A stretch of DNA of 64,000 bases from an uncultured Pseudomonas sp. (GTDB lineage: Bacteria > Pseudomonadota > Gammaproteobacteria > Pseudomonadales > Pseudomonadaceae), in assembly GCF_913777995.1 (NCBI RefSeq), contig NZ_CAJYVE010000029.1, positions 1 to 64,000 of the forward strand, given 5' to 3'. Both the position numbers and the translations under genes were made by a program. The notes under the pieces are model-generated. The model was not told the origin of the DNA, ran no database searches, and worked only from the letters and a program-made list of their open reading frames with translations. Each line of letters opens with the position of its first letter. Positions within the stretch are counted from its first letter, which is position 1. Below are positions 24,806-32,631 of the stretch, piece by piece.

Positions 24806-25903
24806 ATGATCAACACGCCGTACTACCTCATCGACAAACAGAAGCTGCTGGTCAACCTGGAGAAGATCGCCTACGTGCGCAAGCAGTCCGGCGCCAAGGC
24901 CCTGCTGGCGCTCAAGTGCTTCGCTACCTGGTCGGTGTTCGACCTGATGCAGCAGTACATGGACGGCACCACCTCCAGTTCGCTGTTCGAGCTCAAGCTC
25001 GGCCGCCAGAAGTTCGCCGGCGAAACCCACGCCTACAGCGTGGCCTGGGCCGATGACGAAATCGGCGAGATGGTCGAGAACTGCGACAAGATCATCTTCA
25101 ACACCATCAGCCAGCTGGAGCGCTTCGCTGGCGCGACCGAAGGCAAGATTCGCGGCCTGCGCGTCAACCCGCAGGTGAGCAGCTCCGACTACCTGCTGGC
25201 CGACCCGGCGCGCCCGTTCAGCCGCCTGGGCGAGTGGGACCCGGAGAAGATTGCTGCAGTGATGGATAAAATCTCCGGCTTCATGTTCCACAACAACTGC
25301 GAGAACGGTGACTTCAACCTGTTCGACCAGATGCTGACAAAAATCGAAGAACGCTTCGGCGAGCTGCTGCACAAGGTCGAGTGGGTCAGCCTGGGTGGCG
25401 GCATTCACTTCACCGGTGAAGGCTATGCGCTGGACGAATTCTGCGCGCGCCTGAAGCGCTTCTCGGAACAATACGGCGTGCAGGTTTACCTGGAGCCGGG
25501 CGAGGCCGCCATCACCCAGAGCGCCTCGCTGGAAGTGACCGTGCTCGACACGCTGTACAACGGCAAGCACCTGGCCGTGGTCGACAGCTCCATCGAAGCG
25601 CACATGCTCGACCTGCTGATCTACCGCCTCAACGCCAAGATGGCCCCCAACGACGGTGACCACACCTACATGGTGTGCGGCAAGTCGTGCCTGGCCGGCG
25701 ACATCTTCGGCGAGTACCAATTCGATCGTCCGCTGGCCATCGGCGATCGGCTGTCGTTCATCGACGCCGCAGGTTACACCATGGTCAAGAAGAACTGGTT
25801 CAACGGTCTGAAAATGCCGGCGATCGTCGTGAAGCAACTCGACGGCAGCGTCGATGTGGTTCGCGAGTTCGGTTTTGAAGATTATCTGTCCAGCCTGTCC
25901 TGA
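24806..25903 (+). CDS. nspC: Carboxynorspermidine/carboxyspermidine decarboxylase
   Basis: PLP-dependent decarboxylase (fold III, alanine-racemase type) that removes CO2 from carboxynorspermidine or carboxyspermidine in the alternative polyamine pathway. Residues: Schiff-base Lys37 in LLALKCFATWSVF, the glycine loop VSLGGGIHFTGEGY, LEPGEA, and the catalytic cysteine region CGKSCLAGDIFGEY. Its 365 aa fit the family. The ATG at 24806 gives the canonical MINTPYYLIDKQKL start. It is followed after 30 bp by the dehydrogenase that makes its substrate. Upstream is a Pho-box-like site. The pathway runs independently of S-adenosylmethionine decarboxylase. Confidence 0.93.
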   Translation: MINTPYYLIDKQKLLVNLEKIAYVRKQSGAKALLALKCFATWSVFDLMQQYMDGTTSSSLFELKLGRQKFAGETHAYSVAWADDEIGEMVENCDKIIFNTISQLERFAGATEGKIRGLRVNPQVSSSDYLLADPARPFSRLGEWDPEKIAAVMDKISGFMFHNNCENGDFNLFDQMLTKIEERFGELLHKVEWVSLGGGIHFTGEGYALDEFCARLKRFSEQYGVQVYLEPGEAAITQSASLEVTVLDTLYNGKHLAVVDSSIEAHMLDLLIYRLNAKMAPNDGDHTYMVCGKSCLAGDIFGEYQFDRPLAIGDRLSFIDAAGYTMVKKNWFNGLKMPAIVVKQLDGSVDVVREFGFEDYLSSLS

Positions 25904-25933
25904 GCAGGCGCTGTCAAAGGAGACACGAAGAAA

Positions 25934-27178
25934 TTGAAGAAGAACGTTCTTATCATTGGTGCAGGAGGTGTCGCCAAGGTGGTGGCCCACAAGTGCGCGC
26001 AGCACAACGACGAACTCGGTCGTATTGCCATCGCGTCGCGCAACATCTCCAAATGCCAGGCCATCATCGACAGTGTCAAGGCCAAGGGCAGCCTCAAGCA
26101 GCCCGCTGATATCCAGGCCTTCGCCCTGAACGCACTGGATATCGAGGCGACCAAGACGCTGATCCGCGAAACCGAATCGCAGATCGTCATCAACGTCGGT
26201 TCCGCCTTCCTCAACATGTCGGTGCTGCGTGCCTGCATCGATACCGGCGTGGCCTACCTGGACACCGCCATTCACGAAGAACCCGGCAAGATCTGCGAGA
26301 CGCCGCCGTGGTATGGCAACTACGAGTGGAAGCACCTCGAGGAATGCCAGCAGAAGAACGTCACCGCCATTCTGGGCGTGGGTTTCGACCCGGGCGTGGT
26401 CAACGCCTATGCGGCCCTGGCGCAGCAACAGCATTTCGACCGCATTGATTCGATCGACATCCTCGACGTCAATGCCGGTTCCCATGGCAAATATTTCGCC
26501 ACCAATTTCGACCCGGAAATCAACTTCCGCGAATTCACCGGGCAGGTGTGGAGCTGGCAGAACAACCAGTGGACCAGCAACACCATGTTCGAAGTCAAGC
26601 GCACCGATGACCTGCCGGTCGTGGGCTCGCAGAACCTGTACCTCACCGGCCACGACGAAGTGCACTCGCTGTCCAAGAACCTGGACGTGCCGAACGTACG
26701 CTTCTGGATGAGCTTCGGCGAGCACTACATCAACGTCTTCACCGTGCTGAAGAACCTCGGCCTGCTCTCCGAGCAACCGGTCAAGACCGCCGAAGGCCTG
26801 GAAGTGGTGCCGCTGAAAGTGGTCAAGGCCGTGCTGCCTGACCCGGCCTCGCTGGCGCCGGGCTACACCGGCAAGACCTGCATCGGTGACCTGGTCAAGG
26901 GCACCAAGGATGGCAAGGCGCGCGAAGTGTTCATCTACAACGTCGCCGACCACACCGAAGCCTACGCCGAGACCGACAGCCAGGGCATCTCCTACACCGC
27001 CGGCGTACCGCCCGTGGCCGCTGCGCTGCTGGTGGCTCGCGGCGAGTGGGACGTCAAGCACATGGCCAACGTCGAGGAGCTGCCAGCCGAGCCGTTCCTC
27101 AAGCTGCTGGACGTGATGGGCCTGCCGACCCGCATCAAGGACGAACACGGCGACCGCCCATGGGATCAGGCTATCTGA
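25934..27178 (+). CDS. Carboxynorspermidine/carboxyspermidine dehydrogenase (saccharopine dehydrogenase family)
   Basis: The 414-aa NADPH enzyme condenses an aminoaldehyde (aspartate semialdehyde) with a diamine and reduces the Schiff base to carboxy(nor)spermidine. Rossmann motif KNVLIIGAGGVAKVVAHKCAQ at the N-terminus, the CHEEPGK-like AIHEEPGKICETPPWYGNYEW segment, GFDPGVVNAYAA, and C-terminal YTAGVPPVAAALLV identify the family. The start is TTG (25934), with AAGGAGA 10 nt upstream, and gives a complete Rossmann strand. Together with nspC it forms a two-gene operon closed by the terminator at 27196. Confidence 0.9.
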   Translation: MKKNVLIIGAGGVAKVVAHKCAQHNDELGRIAIASRNISKCQAIIDSVKAKGSLKQPADIQAFALNALDIEATKTLIRETESQIVINVGSAFLNMSVLRACIDTGVAYLDTAIHEEPGKICETPPWYGNYEWKHLEECQQKNVTAILGVGFDPGVVNAYAALAQQQHFDRIDSIDILDVNAGSHGKYFATNFDPEINFREFTGQVWSWQNNQWTSNTMFEVKRTDDLPVVGSQNLYLTGHDEVHSLSKNLDVPNVRFWMSFGEHYINVFTVLKNLGLLSEQPVKTAEGLEVVPLKVVKAVLPDPASLAPGYTGKTCIGDLVKGTKDGKAREVFIYNVADHTEAYAETDSQGISYTAGVPPVAAALLVARGEWDVKHMANVEELPAEPFLKLLDVMGLPTRIKDEHGDRPWDQAI

Positions 27179-27195
27179 TCCGGGCTTGCCCCAGG

Positions 27196-27225
27196 AAAAG
27201 GACCGCTTCGGCGGTCCTTTTTCGT
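27196..27225 (+). terminator. Rho-independent terminator of the nspC operon
   Basis: AAAAGGACCGC, a TTCG tetraloop and GCGGTCCTTTTT form a stable stem with U-tract (stem 27196-27206 with 27211-27221). It lies 17 bp past the dehydrogenase stop. The A-run on the 5' side could let it work in reverse. Confidence 0.93.
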
Positions 27226-27303
27226 TTATGCGATCCACTGCCCATCGGGCCATAAATCAACGACAATCGGCGCCTTCCTTGCCCGGCAAAATGGAGTCGT
27301 ATC

Positions 27304-28395
27304 GTGCAGGTTTCGATCATTCACCGGCTGTGCCTGTTCGGCCTGGCCCTGTTCATGCCGCTGCTGGCCAGCGCCACCCCTACACCCCAGAGCTATGGCG
27401 AGCTGGACCTCGACGCGTTCCAGAAAACGCCCCGGACCACCTGGAACATTGAAGACTTCTCCGACCGCTACCGTGCCACCCTGGAATTGAACGATGAGCA
27501 GGAAGTGTTCCGCCCCGGCATCCTGCGCGTGTACGACAAGAACAGCGGTGCCGAGCTGATCCGGGTGAGTTCCGACGAACTGATACTGGCCATCGATGAC
27601 AAGAGCGGTGACGTCAAAAGCAATGTCCACGAGCTGCCGTACGGCGAGCAGAGCGTGCTGATCTACGACGACTTCAACTTCGACGGCATCAAGGACCTGG
27701 CACTGATGGACGGCCAGTTCAGCTGCTACCACGGGCCGTCGTTCCAGGTATTGCTCGGCACCCCGGACGGCTTTCGCCACAGCGACTCGTTCACCGAGCT
27801 GGCGCAGAACTACTGCGGGTTCTTCGACTACGACGCCGAGAGCCGCACCATCAACGTTTCGGCCAAGGACGGCTGCTGCAGGCACTGGTTCAGCACCTAC
27901 GAGGTGGTGAACGGCGAGCCGGTGCTCAAGGCCGAGCGGGAGGTCGACTACACCGGCGTGCCGGGCATCTCGACCCACACGGTGACCTGGGTGGTCGATG
28001 GCACCAAGGTCGTCAGCACCACGCAGATGTGGGAAGAAGACGACCAGCGCCAGGTGCTGCTGTCCTTCAGGCTGGCACCGTCGGGCAAGCGCATCCTGCT
28101 GTTTCGTCCCGACAAGACCTCACCGGTGTACTACGCCGCCGTCAACGACAAGGACGAGGTGGACCTGCTGTACCCCGATAGCGAGCCGGAGGCGCTCGAA
28201 TACTTCAGCGACCGTAATGTGCTGAGCTTCGTACGGGGTGACACCACCTACCGCATTCTCGGTGACGCCAAAGGCAAGCCGCTGGGCATGGAGGTGGTGA
28301 TCAAGGGCAAGACCACACCGCTGAAACTGCAGCCGGCTTCGGTGCAGGGCTCGCTGTTGAAGGTCTGGGAAGCGATGCAGGAAACCGGGCCTTGA
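27304..28395 (+). CDS. Secreted/periplasmic protein of unknown function, XAC2610-like
   Basis: The 363-aa product carries a signal peptide (HRLCLFGLALFMPLLASA, cleavage about residue 24). The segment SVLIYDDFNFDGIKDLALMDGQ (about 116-137) is a Ca-binding-like FG-GAP/XAC2610 motif, and two Cys-rich patches (SCYHGPSFQVLLG, DGCCRHWFSTYEV) may form disulfides. GTG start at 27304. No enzyme motif is recognised. It stands alone between two terminator-bounded units, next to the phage-derived island. Function unknown; it could be an envelope protein. Confidence 0.7.
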   Translation: MQVSIIHRLCLFGLALFMPLLASATPTPQSYGELDLDAFQKTPRTTWNIEDFSDRYRATLELNDEQEVFRPGILRVYDKNSGAELIRVSSDELILAIDDKSGDVKSNVHELPYGEQSVLIYDDFNFDGIKDLALMDGQFSCYHGPSFQVLLGTPDGFRHSDSFTELAQNYCGFFDYDAESRTINVSAKDGCCRHWFSTYEVVNGEPVLKAEREVDYTGVPGISTHTVTWVVDGTKVVSTTQMWEEDDQRQVLLSFRLAPSGKRILLFRPDKTSPVYYAAVNDKDEVDLLYPDSEPEALEYFSDRNVLSFVRGDTTYRILGDAKGKPLGMEVVIKGKTTPLKLQPASVQGSLLKVWEAMQETGP

Positions 28396-28436
28396 AGGCA
28401 TGGCCCGGTGCCTGACCGAAGTCTTGCCGGGTCTGT

Positions 28437-29258
28437 TCAGACCTTCTTCACGTTCAGGACCAGCAGCACCTTGGCATGGATCGTCACGTCGTCGATCCTG
28501 GCCTGCTGGTCCTTGTGGCGGGTGTTGTCGGAGATCAGCCAGAAGTGCTCGGCATCGAGCATCTGCAAGCGTTTGATGTACAGCAGGCCGTGCCAGCTGA
28601 TGACGTAGATGCCTTCGCCGACGAACTCGTTGACACCCCGGTCGACGATCACCGGGTCCTTGTCGTTGATCGTGCCCTCCATGCTCTGGCCCCAGCCGGT
28701 GATCACCGCCAGCGCTGCGGTGGAGGTGTAGCTCACGCCCTTGCCCTGCAGTACATCTTCGCGCACCACCAGGTTGCGGACGGCCTCGTTGTAGTCGGCC
28801 GGCACCTGACCGTGGCCCATGGCGGCACGGATGTCGTATTGCGGAATCAGGATTTCGTCGGTGCGCGGGCGCAGGGCCGAGGTGTCGGCGGGCATGGCAT
28901 CACCTTGCGAAACCGCTTCGTCGACCACTGCGAGGATCTTGTTGCGTGCCTGCTCTGAAAGGCCGTTGCCGATCTTGGCCAGCATCGAGCGAACCTGGTC
29001 CACAGAGGTGGAGGCCGGCGGCTCGGCAGGCGCCAGGGCGGGCAATGACGGTTGGCCGGATGGGGCGGTGCCTTCGGCCAGCCAGATGGGATCGACGCCG
29101 CAAATCTGCGCGATCTTCACCAGATAACCGCTTGTCCGGGACAGGCCCCGTTCGATTTCCGACACCGAGGCCTGCTTGATACCGGCACGCTCGGCAAGCT
29201 CCGATTGGGAGAGGCCGGCATTCTTGCGGGCCAGTTTCAGGCGGTCTTTAAGTTCCAT
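28437..29258 (-). CDS. Phage/pyocin-type repressor: XRE HTH plus S24 peptidase domain
   Basis: The 273-aa repressor has an N-terminal HTH (LKLARKNAGLSQSELAERAGIKQASVSEIERGLSR, about 7-41) and a C-terminal LexA/CI-like S24 domain with Ser192 in GWGQSMEGTI and Lys229 in LLYIKRLQ, the self-cleavage dyad. Such proteins (CI, PrtR) repress lysis or tailocin genes until RecA filaments trigger cleavage. The expected Ala-Gly cut site is not obvious; the hinge reads RAAMGHGQV. It is divergent from the Q antiterminator gene, with a paired operator between them (29296-29333). Confidence 0.9.
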   Translation of the reverse strand: MELKDRLKLARKNAGLSQSELAERAGIKQASVSEIERGLSRTSGYLVKIAQICGVDPIWLAEGTAPSGQPSLPALAPAEPPASTSVDQVRSMLAKIGNGLSEQARNKILAVVDEAVSQGDAMPADTSALRPRTDEILIPQYDIRAAMGHGQVPADYNEAVRNLVVREDVLQGKGVSYTSTAALAVITGWGQSMEGTINDKDPVIVDRGVNEFVGEGIYVISWHGLLYIKRLQMLDAEHFWLISDNTRHKDQQARIDDVTIHAKVLLVLNVKKV

Positions 29259-29295
29259 AGCGGCTCAATCTAATGGCTAGCCTTTATTGTTGCAA

Positions 29296-29333
29296 AAAGG
29301 TATGCCTGTGTCATAGAGTAAAGGCATACCTTT
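29296..29333. promoter_or_regulatory. Paired operator of the S24 repressor
   Basis: AAAGGTATGCCT (29296-29307) and AGGCATACCTTT (29322-29333) are exact inverted copies with a 14-bp spacer. Each is itself a partial dyad (AGG/CCT). They lie 38-75 bp upstream of the repressor start, in the repressor-Q divergent gap, as expected for CI-type operators covering both promoters. Confidence 0.75.
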
Positions 29334-29428
29334 CGACGGAAGGATCGTCGGCAGGGCATTCCACAGCAAGGTTTGGCCACCAGCCAGGGGCCTTACAGAC
29401 ACGTGATACTGGAGGGGAGGGAATCGAC

Positions 29429-29818
29429 ATGAAAAAACGCACCTACGCAGGCAAGCCGATGGGTGACACCGAATGGCTGCTGGAGCAATGGGGATGGTGG
29501 CGCATGGACGGCGCCGGCATGCCGCGCTACATCTCGCCGCTGTATGCGCTGATACGCGATAACACACCCGGCCAGGGTGGCAGCAAGTCCTACACCCTGA
29601 CCGACGACCTGGCGCTGGTCATCGACCACGCGGTGGCAAGGCTGACGGCCAGGGACCAGCAGATGGGCGATTTCGTCTGGTTGTACTTCGGCGCCAAATA
29701 CCCGGCCCTGCGCATCGGTCGTGAGGCCGGCCTGGGTGAAGCCAAGGCGCGGGAACTGATCAAGGCCGGTGTGGCCTGGATCGACGCGGCACTGGAAAAC
29801 CTGCGCGAAGCGGCATGA
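29429..29818 (+). CDS. Phage antitermination protein Q
   Basis: The 129-aa product resembles lambdoid Q (Phage_antitermQ): DTEWLLEQWGWWRMDGAGMPRY at the start and LTDDLALVIDHAVARL (about 57-72) followed by a C-terminal helix-turn-helix-like segment (IGREAGLGEAKARELIKAGVAWIDAAL). Q proteins modify RNA polymerase at late promoters so that it ignores downstream terminators. GGAGGGGAGGG precedes the ATG. It is divergent from the repressor and is followed by a 700-bp gene-free stretch with repeats and a terminator, a layout like lambda Q-pR'-tR'. Downstream genes encode lysis proteins. Confidence 0.85.
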   Translation: MKKRTYAGKPMGDTEWLLEQWGWWRMDGAGMPRYISPLYALIRDNTPGQGGSKSYTLTDDLALVIDHAVARLTARDQQMGDFVWLYFGAKYPALRIGREAGLGEAKARELIKAGVAWIDAALENLREAA

Positions 29819-29897
29819 AACCCTCCCTCCCACGGGTGATGCCGATGCCTTTTTGGCAAACTTGTTAGTTGAGCAAGCCTGAAGTTTTATCAGGCAA

Positions 29898-29950
29898 CGA
29901 TAAAAACGCTTTCCACGCGGATAAACCGGTGGTTTCATGTAAGCCTGTTC
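29898..29950 (+). repeat. Variable-core repeat, copy R1
   Basis: Left constant arm GATAAAAACGCTTTCCACG...GGATAA, 9-nt core ACCGGTGGT (29925-29933), right arm TTCATGTAAGCCTGT. It shares both arms with R2 and R3; the core differs. It is followed 30 bp later by a rho-independent terminator. It lies 80 bp after the Q stop codon. Confidence 0.85.
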
Positions 29951-29980
29951 TGCAATACACAGTGAAACAGCCACTCACCC

Positions 29981-30008
29981 AGCCCGACTTTGTGTCGGGC
30001 TTATTTGT
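29981..30008 (+). terminator. Rho-independent terminator downstream of repeat R1
   Basis: AGCCCGAC, loop TTTGT and GTCGGGCT (29981-29988 with 29994-30001) are followed by TATTTGTTT. A transcript starting at R1 would be about 100 nt before stopping here. It is comparable to lambda tR' just past the late promoter. Confidence 0.8.
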
Positions 30009-30071
30009 TTGGTGTTGGCTGAACGGGCTGAAATTTCAGCGCTTGATAAGTTTGCAAAAAAATCCTGGCTG

Positions 30072-30127
30072 ACGATAAAAAATGCTTTCCACGCGGATAA
30101 GCGGATGTTTTTATGTAGCCTGTCCAG
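30072..30127 (+). repeat. Variable-core repeat, copy R2
   Basis: Left arm GATAAAAAATGCTTTCCACG...GGATAA, core GCGGATGTT (30101-30109), right arm TTTATGTAGCCTGTCCAGT, one base shorter than R1 and R3. TTGCAA lies 16 bp before GATAAA, so a promoter could overlap the left edge. Confidence 0.85.
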
Positions 30128-30211
30128 TAAACATTGATGCGGCGCCTGAACAAGTACGGCCTGATGCCGGGTTTTGCATTTCAGTCCAGTCAATCACCAT
30201 GGGATGGTGCA

Positions 30212-30294
30212 GGAGCGAGCTTGCCCGCGAAAAGCTGGCAAAGTCGCTGAGTTTGCTGTGAACGTGACGCCGCCTTCGCGAGCAAGCTCGCTCC
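30212..30294. repeat. REPIN between repeats R2 and R3
   Basis: GGAGCGAGCTTGCCCGCGA (30212-30230) and TCGCGAGCAAGCTCGCTCC (30276-30294) are near-perfect inverted arms. The inner part includes TTTGCTGTGAACGTGACGCC, shared with the REPINs at 46347 and 15031. Removing it would restore the R2-R3 spacing to roughly the R1-R2 spacing. Confidence 0.85.
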
Positions 30295-30335
30295 CACGGT
30301 CTAACTGAGACAGTTGAAAAAAATTCACGGACCCA

Positions 30336-30391
30336 GGATAAAAAAGCTTTCCACGCGGATAACGCTGTTGTTTCATGTAAGCCTGTCCAGT
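30336..30391 (+). repeat. Variable-core repeat, copy R3
   Basis: Left arm GATAAAAAAGCTTTCCACG...GGATAA, core CGCTGTTGT (30363-30371), right arm TTCATGTAAGCCTGTCCAGT. TTGAAA 17 bp before GATAAA makes a promoter-like spacing. It lies 130 bp upstream of the Com-family gene. Confidence 0.85.
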
Positions 30392-30521
30392 CAAAGCGCT
30401 GTGGTTAACGCGGCTTCAGCATCCTGTTCTACTTGTTGAGTCTCTTAATTCTTCCCGAGTTCGCCAGCAACTTCGGTGGCGTGTGCCTGTTTTCGGGCCA
30501 GTCGATAGTGGGGTTATATCT

Positions 30522-30701
30522 ATGCTTAACGATTGCCGATGCGGTAAGTGCAACAAACTGCTCGCCCGCGTGGGTGAATTGACCGAGCTCCAGATCAAGT
30601 GCTCCCGGTGTGGGACCTTGAATCACGTGAAGGCCCTGAGCCTCGAGTCAACGCCTTTGAGCGTTACGGGCACGGATAAACCGTGCTATCCGATTCTTTA
30701 A
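30522..30701 (+). CDS. Com-family zinc-finger protein (Mu-like prophage regulator)
   Basis: The 59-aa protein MLNDCRCGKCNKLLARVG... has CxCxxC near the N-terminus and CSRCGTLN about 20 residues later, the zinc ligands of the Com family. In phage Mu, Com binds mom mRNA and allows translation of the DNA modification enzyme. Here no mom-like gene follows; the next gene is a tailspike-like protein 16 bp downstream. The start at 30522 is chosen to match the family N-terminus. It could regulate translation of the downstream gene (inference). Confidence 0.78.
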   Translation: MLNDCRCGKCNKLLARVGELTELQIKCSRCGTLNHVKALSLESTPLSVTGTDKPCYPIL

Positions 30702-30717
30702 CTCAAAGGTAAATATC

Positions 30718-32130
30718 ATGACTGTATACGCAGAAGACTTTGGCGCCGTTGGCAACGGAACCACGGACGATACCGCCGCGATTCAGGCGGCGTTGAACAG
30801 CCTGGGGGCCGGTGGTGGTGAAGTGGTGCTGCGCAATCGCTACCTGATTGACGGGCAACTGACGGTTCCCAAGAACGCCCGCCTGGTCGGCACCTTCAGC
30901 CCATTCGGGACCCATCCGTGGCCCCGTGTAGTTCCGAAGCAACCTGCCAAGAATTCGCACGACCTGGCTTGTACACTGATTCTCAACCCGGCCTATTCGA
31001 TCCTGATGAGCGTAGGGTCTCAACTGGAGATGCTGTCGGTCATTCGCAAGGGGCTCACCATGGCCGAAGCGACCGAAGCCGCCTTTGCCGGTACGGCCAT
31101 CCGCGGTGTTGCCGCCACCGACCTGGAGATGGACGGTATCGTGCTGCGCCACTTGCAGATTCTTGGCTTCAATAACGCCATCTACCTGGATCTGGCACCA
31201 CGCTCGGTCATCGACTACGTGTCGGGCGACAACATCAACGGTATCTACTACGGCACGGTCTACGACGTCGTTCGGGTCAGCAATATCCACATGTGGCCAT
31301 TCAATTCCAACGGCGCGGGCGTAGACCTTCCGTCTCATCATCGTTCAGGGGTTGCCCTGTATCTGCAAAACCGCAATGACATCGCGGAGATCAGCAACTT
31401 CTTCAGCTACGGCTATAACCGAGGGATCCTGCTGGGCGATGGTATCGGCACGGCGACCTTCGTGAATTGCCATACCGACAACACGGGGGAGCATACCGGC
31501 AGTATTGGCGTGCTGATCGAGGGCGCCGCCGCGCACACCACCTTTGTGGGCTGCTCTTCGTACAACAACGAGAATGGCTACTGGTGCACGCCACAAACCG
31601 GCGAAACCCTTCACTTCACCAACTGCCGCGCCCTGGAGAACACCAAAGGTGCCGGGTGGCGAGTCGAGCGCGGCACCGTACGCCTGACCGCCTGCGAAGC
31701 GTCCAAATGTGACCAGGGTGTTCGCGTCAACGCTCCGGGTTCGGTCGCAACCGTCGATGGTTGCACCTTCTCGGACAACATCACCAACAACCTGGCCGCC
31801 TCCGTGGGCGGCAAAATCTACGAGCAGAACAACCGCTTCGGAAACGCTGCGCCGAACCGCGGCTGGCTGGTCGACGAGATCCCCTCGGCCGACCCGCTGG
31901 TGCTGCCCATGAACGGCAAGGTTTTCCGGGTCAGCGGCACGACCGGTTTCGGGAACCTCTGGAACGACTGGGCCGGCCGAGAAGTGACCCTGATCTTTCA
32001 GTCGAACCTGACCGTCTATGACGGCGCCAGCATGCACCTCAACGGCGACTTCAATGCGACACCGGATGACGTGTTGAAACTGGTCCACAACGGCACCTAC
32101 TGGTGCGAGGTGTCGCGCTCCACGAATTGA
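30718..32130 (+). CDS. Phage tailspike / pectate-lyase-like beta-helix protein
   Basis: The 470-aa protein opens with VYAEDFGAVGNGTTDDTAAIQAALNSLGAGGGEVVL (about 3-38), the head of the pectate-lyase-3 / GH28-related fold used by phage tailspikes and depolymerases. Repeated short strands of the type VRVSNIHMWPFNSNG, FVNCHTDNTG, FVGCSSYNNENGYWC and FTNCRALENTKG indicate a right-handed parallel beta-helix (about 100-360), with a C-terminal beta-rich domain. No signal peptide, so release would need cell lysis. AAAGGT precedes the ATG. Two terminators follow it, then the lysis genes. Target polysaccharide unknown. Confidence 0.82.
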   Translation: MTVYAEDFGAVGNGTTDDTAAIQAALNSLGAGGGEVVLRNRYLIDGQLTVPKNARLVGTFSPFGTHPWPRVVPKQPAKNSHDLACTLILNPAYSILMSVGSQLEMLSVIRKGLTMAEATEAAFAGTAIRGVAATDLEMDGIVLRHLQILGFNNAIYLDLAPRSVIDYVSGDNINGIYYGTVYDVVRVSNIHMWPFNSNGAGVDLPSHHRSGVALYLQNRNDIAEISNFFSYGYNRGILLGDGIGTATFVNCHTDNTGEHTGSIGVLIEGAAAHTTFVGCSSYNNENGYWCTPQTGETLHFTNCRALENTKGAGWRVERGTVRLTACEASKCDQGVRVNAPGSVATVDGCTFSDNITNNLAASVGGKIYEQNNRFGNAAPNRGWLVDEIPSADPLVLPMNGKVFRVSGTTGFGNLWNDWAGREVTLIFQSNLTVYDGASMHLNGDFNATPDDVLKLVHNGTYWCEVSRSTN

Positions 32131-32225
32131 CCGGCACCCTGGTCTGCGACGGCAGGCCAGCATTGCCCCGTGGTACGGGGCTGCTCCACGTGGTGCTTCA
32201 TCACTCCAGGGCACCACGCTCCCTT

Positions 32226-32247
32226 GGCCAGTCTTCTGGCCTTTTTT
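32226..32247 (+). terminator. Terminator 1 between tailspike and holin genes
   Basis: GGCCAG, loop TCTT, CTGGCC, then TTTTTT (stem 32226-32231 with 32236-32241). It is the first of two strong terminators within 55 bp. Confidence 0.85.
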
Positions 32248-32255
32248 ATTTCCGT

Positions 32256-32278
32256 GCCCGCCACCCGGCGGGCTTTTT
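32256..32278 (+). terminator. Terminator 2 between tailspike and holin genes
   Basis: GCCCGCC, loop ACCC, GGCGGGC, then TTTTT (stem 32256-32262 with 32267-32273). It lies 39 bp before the holin start, so expression of the lysis genes from upstream promoters needs antitermination, plausibly by Q. Confidence 0.88.
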
Positions 32279-32316
32279 CAATGAACTCCCGAGAGGGAGA
32301 GCACTGGACGTCCGCT

Positions 32317-32631
32317 ATGCCTGAAAAACCAGACTCCTGGGCTCGAATCTATCTGGCCCTCTCGGACCCTCTATGGCAGGGCGTGATCATGGCGGCAGTC
32401 ATTGCGTTCTTGCGTGTGCTGTACGACGCAAGGGAAACCCGGCCCTGGCGAATCATCCTCGAGTCGCTGATCTGCGGCTGCCTGAGCCTGGTGGCGTCCA
32501 CCGTCATCGAGTGGATGGCGTGGCCCGCCAGCCTGTCCGTGGCGGCCGGCGGCACCATCGGTTTTCTGGGGGTGACGGCCATGCGCGAGATGCTGCTGCG
32601 GGTCATCAACCGCAAGGCGGATTCGACATGA
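32317..32631 (+). CDS. Phage holin, lambda family
   Basis: The 104-aa protein has three hydrophobic segments (about 14-34 DPLWQGVIMAAVIAFLRVLY, 43-62 IILESLICGCLSLVASTVIE, 66-88 WPASLSVAAGGTIGFLGVTA) and a charged tail (MREMLLRVINRKADST), as in lambda-type holins that open the inner membrane at lysis. The ATG at 32317 is preferred; an ATG at 32281 in the same frame would add 12 residues. Its stop overlaps the next gene in an ATGA. Confidence 0.82.
   Translation: MPEKPDSWARIYLALSDPLWQGVIMAAVIAFLRVLYDARETRPWRIILESLICGCLSLVASTVIEWMAWPASLSVAAGGTIGFLGVTAMREMLLRVINRKADST

Larger units (their letters stand above)
29819..30521. other. 703-bp gene-free stretch between Q and com genes
   Basis: No coding sequence is supported. 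Minus-strand frames repeatedly give YMKxxxYPRGKxFY, but only because the DNA repeat is read in the same frame. The stretch holds three repeat copies with variable cores, one terminator (29981-30008) and one REPIN (30212-30294). Confidence 0.7.

Noticed and set aside
29393..29974. Minus-strand frames containing YMKxxxYPRGKxFY
   Set aside because: The peptide similarity between copies is produced by the DNA repeat itself; one frame lies opposite the Q gene and no ribosome site precedes the others.
29898..30391. CRISPR array
   Set aside because: Only three units, spacing of 170-260 bp, and the variable segment is 9 nt; no cas genes in the window.
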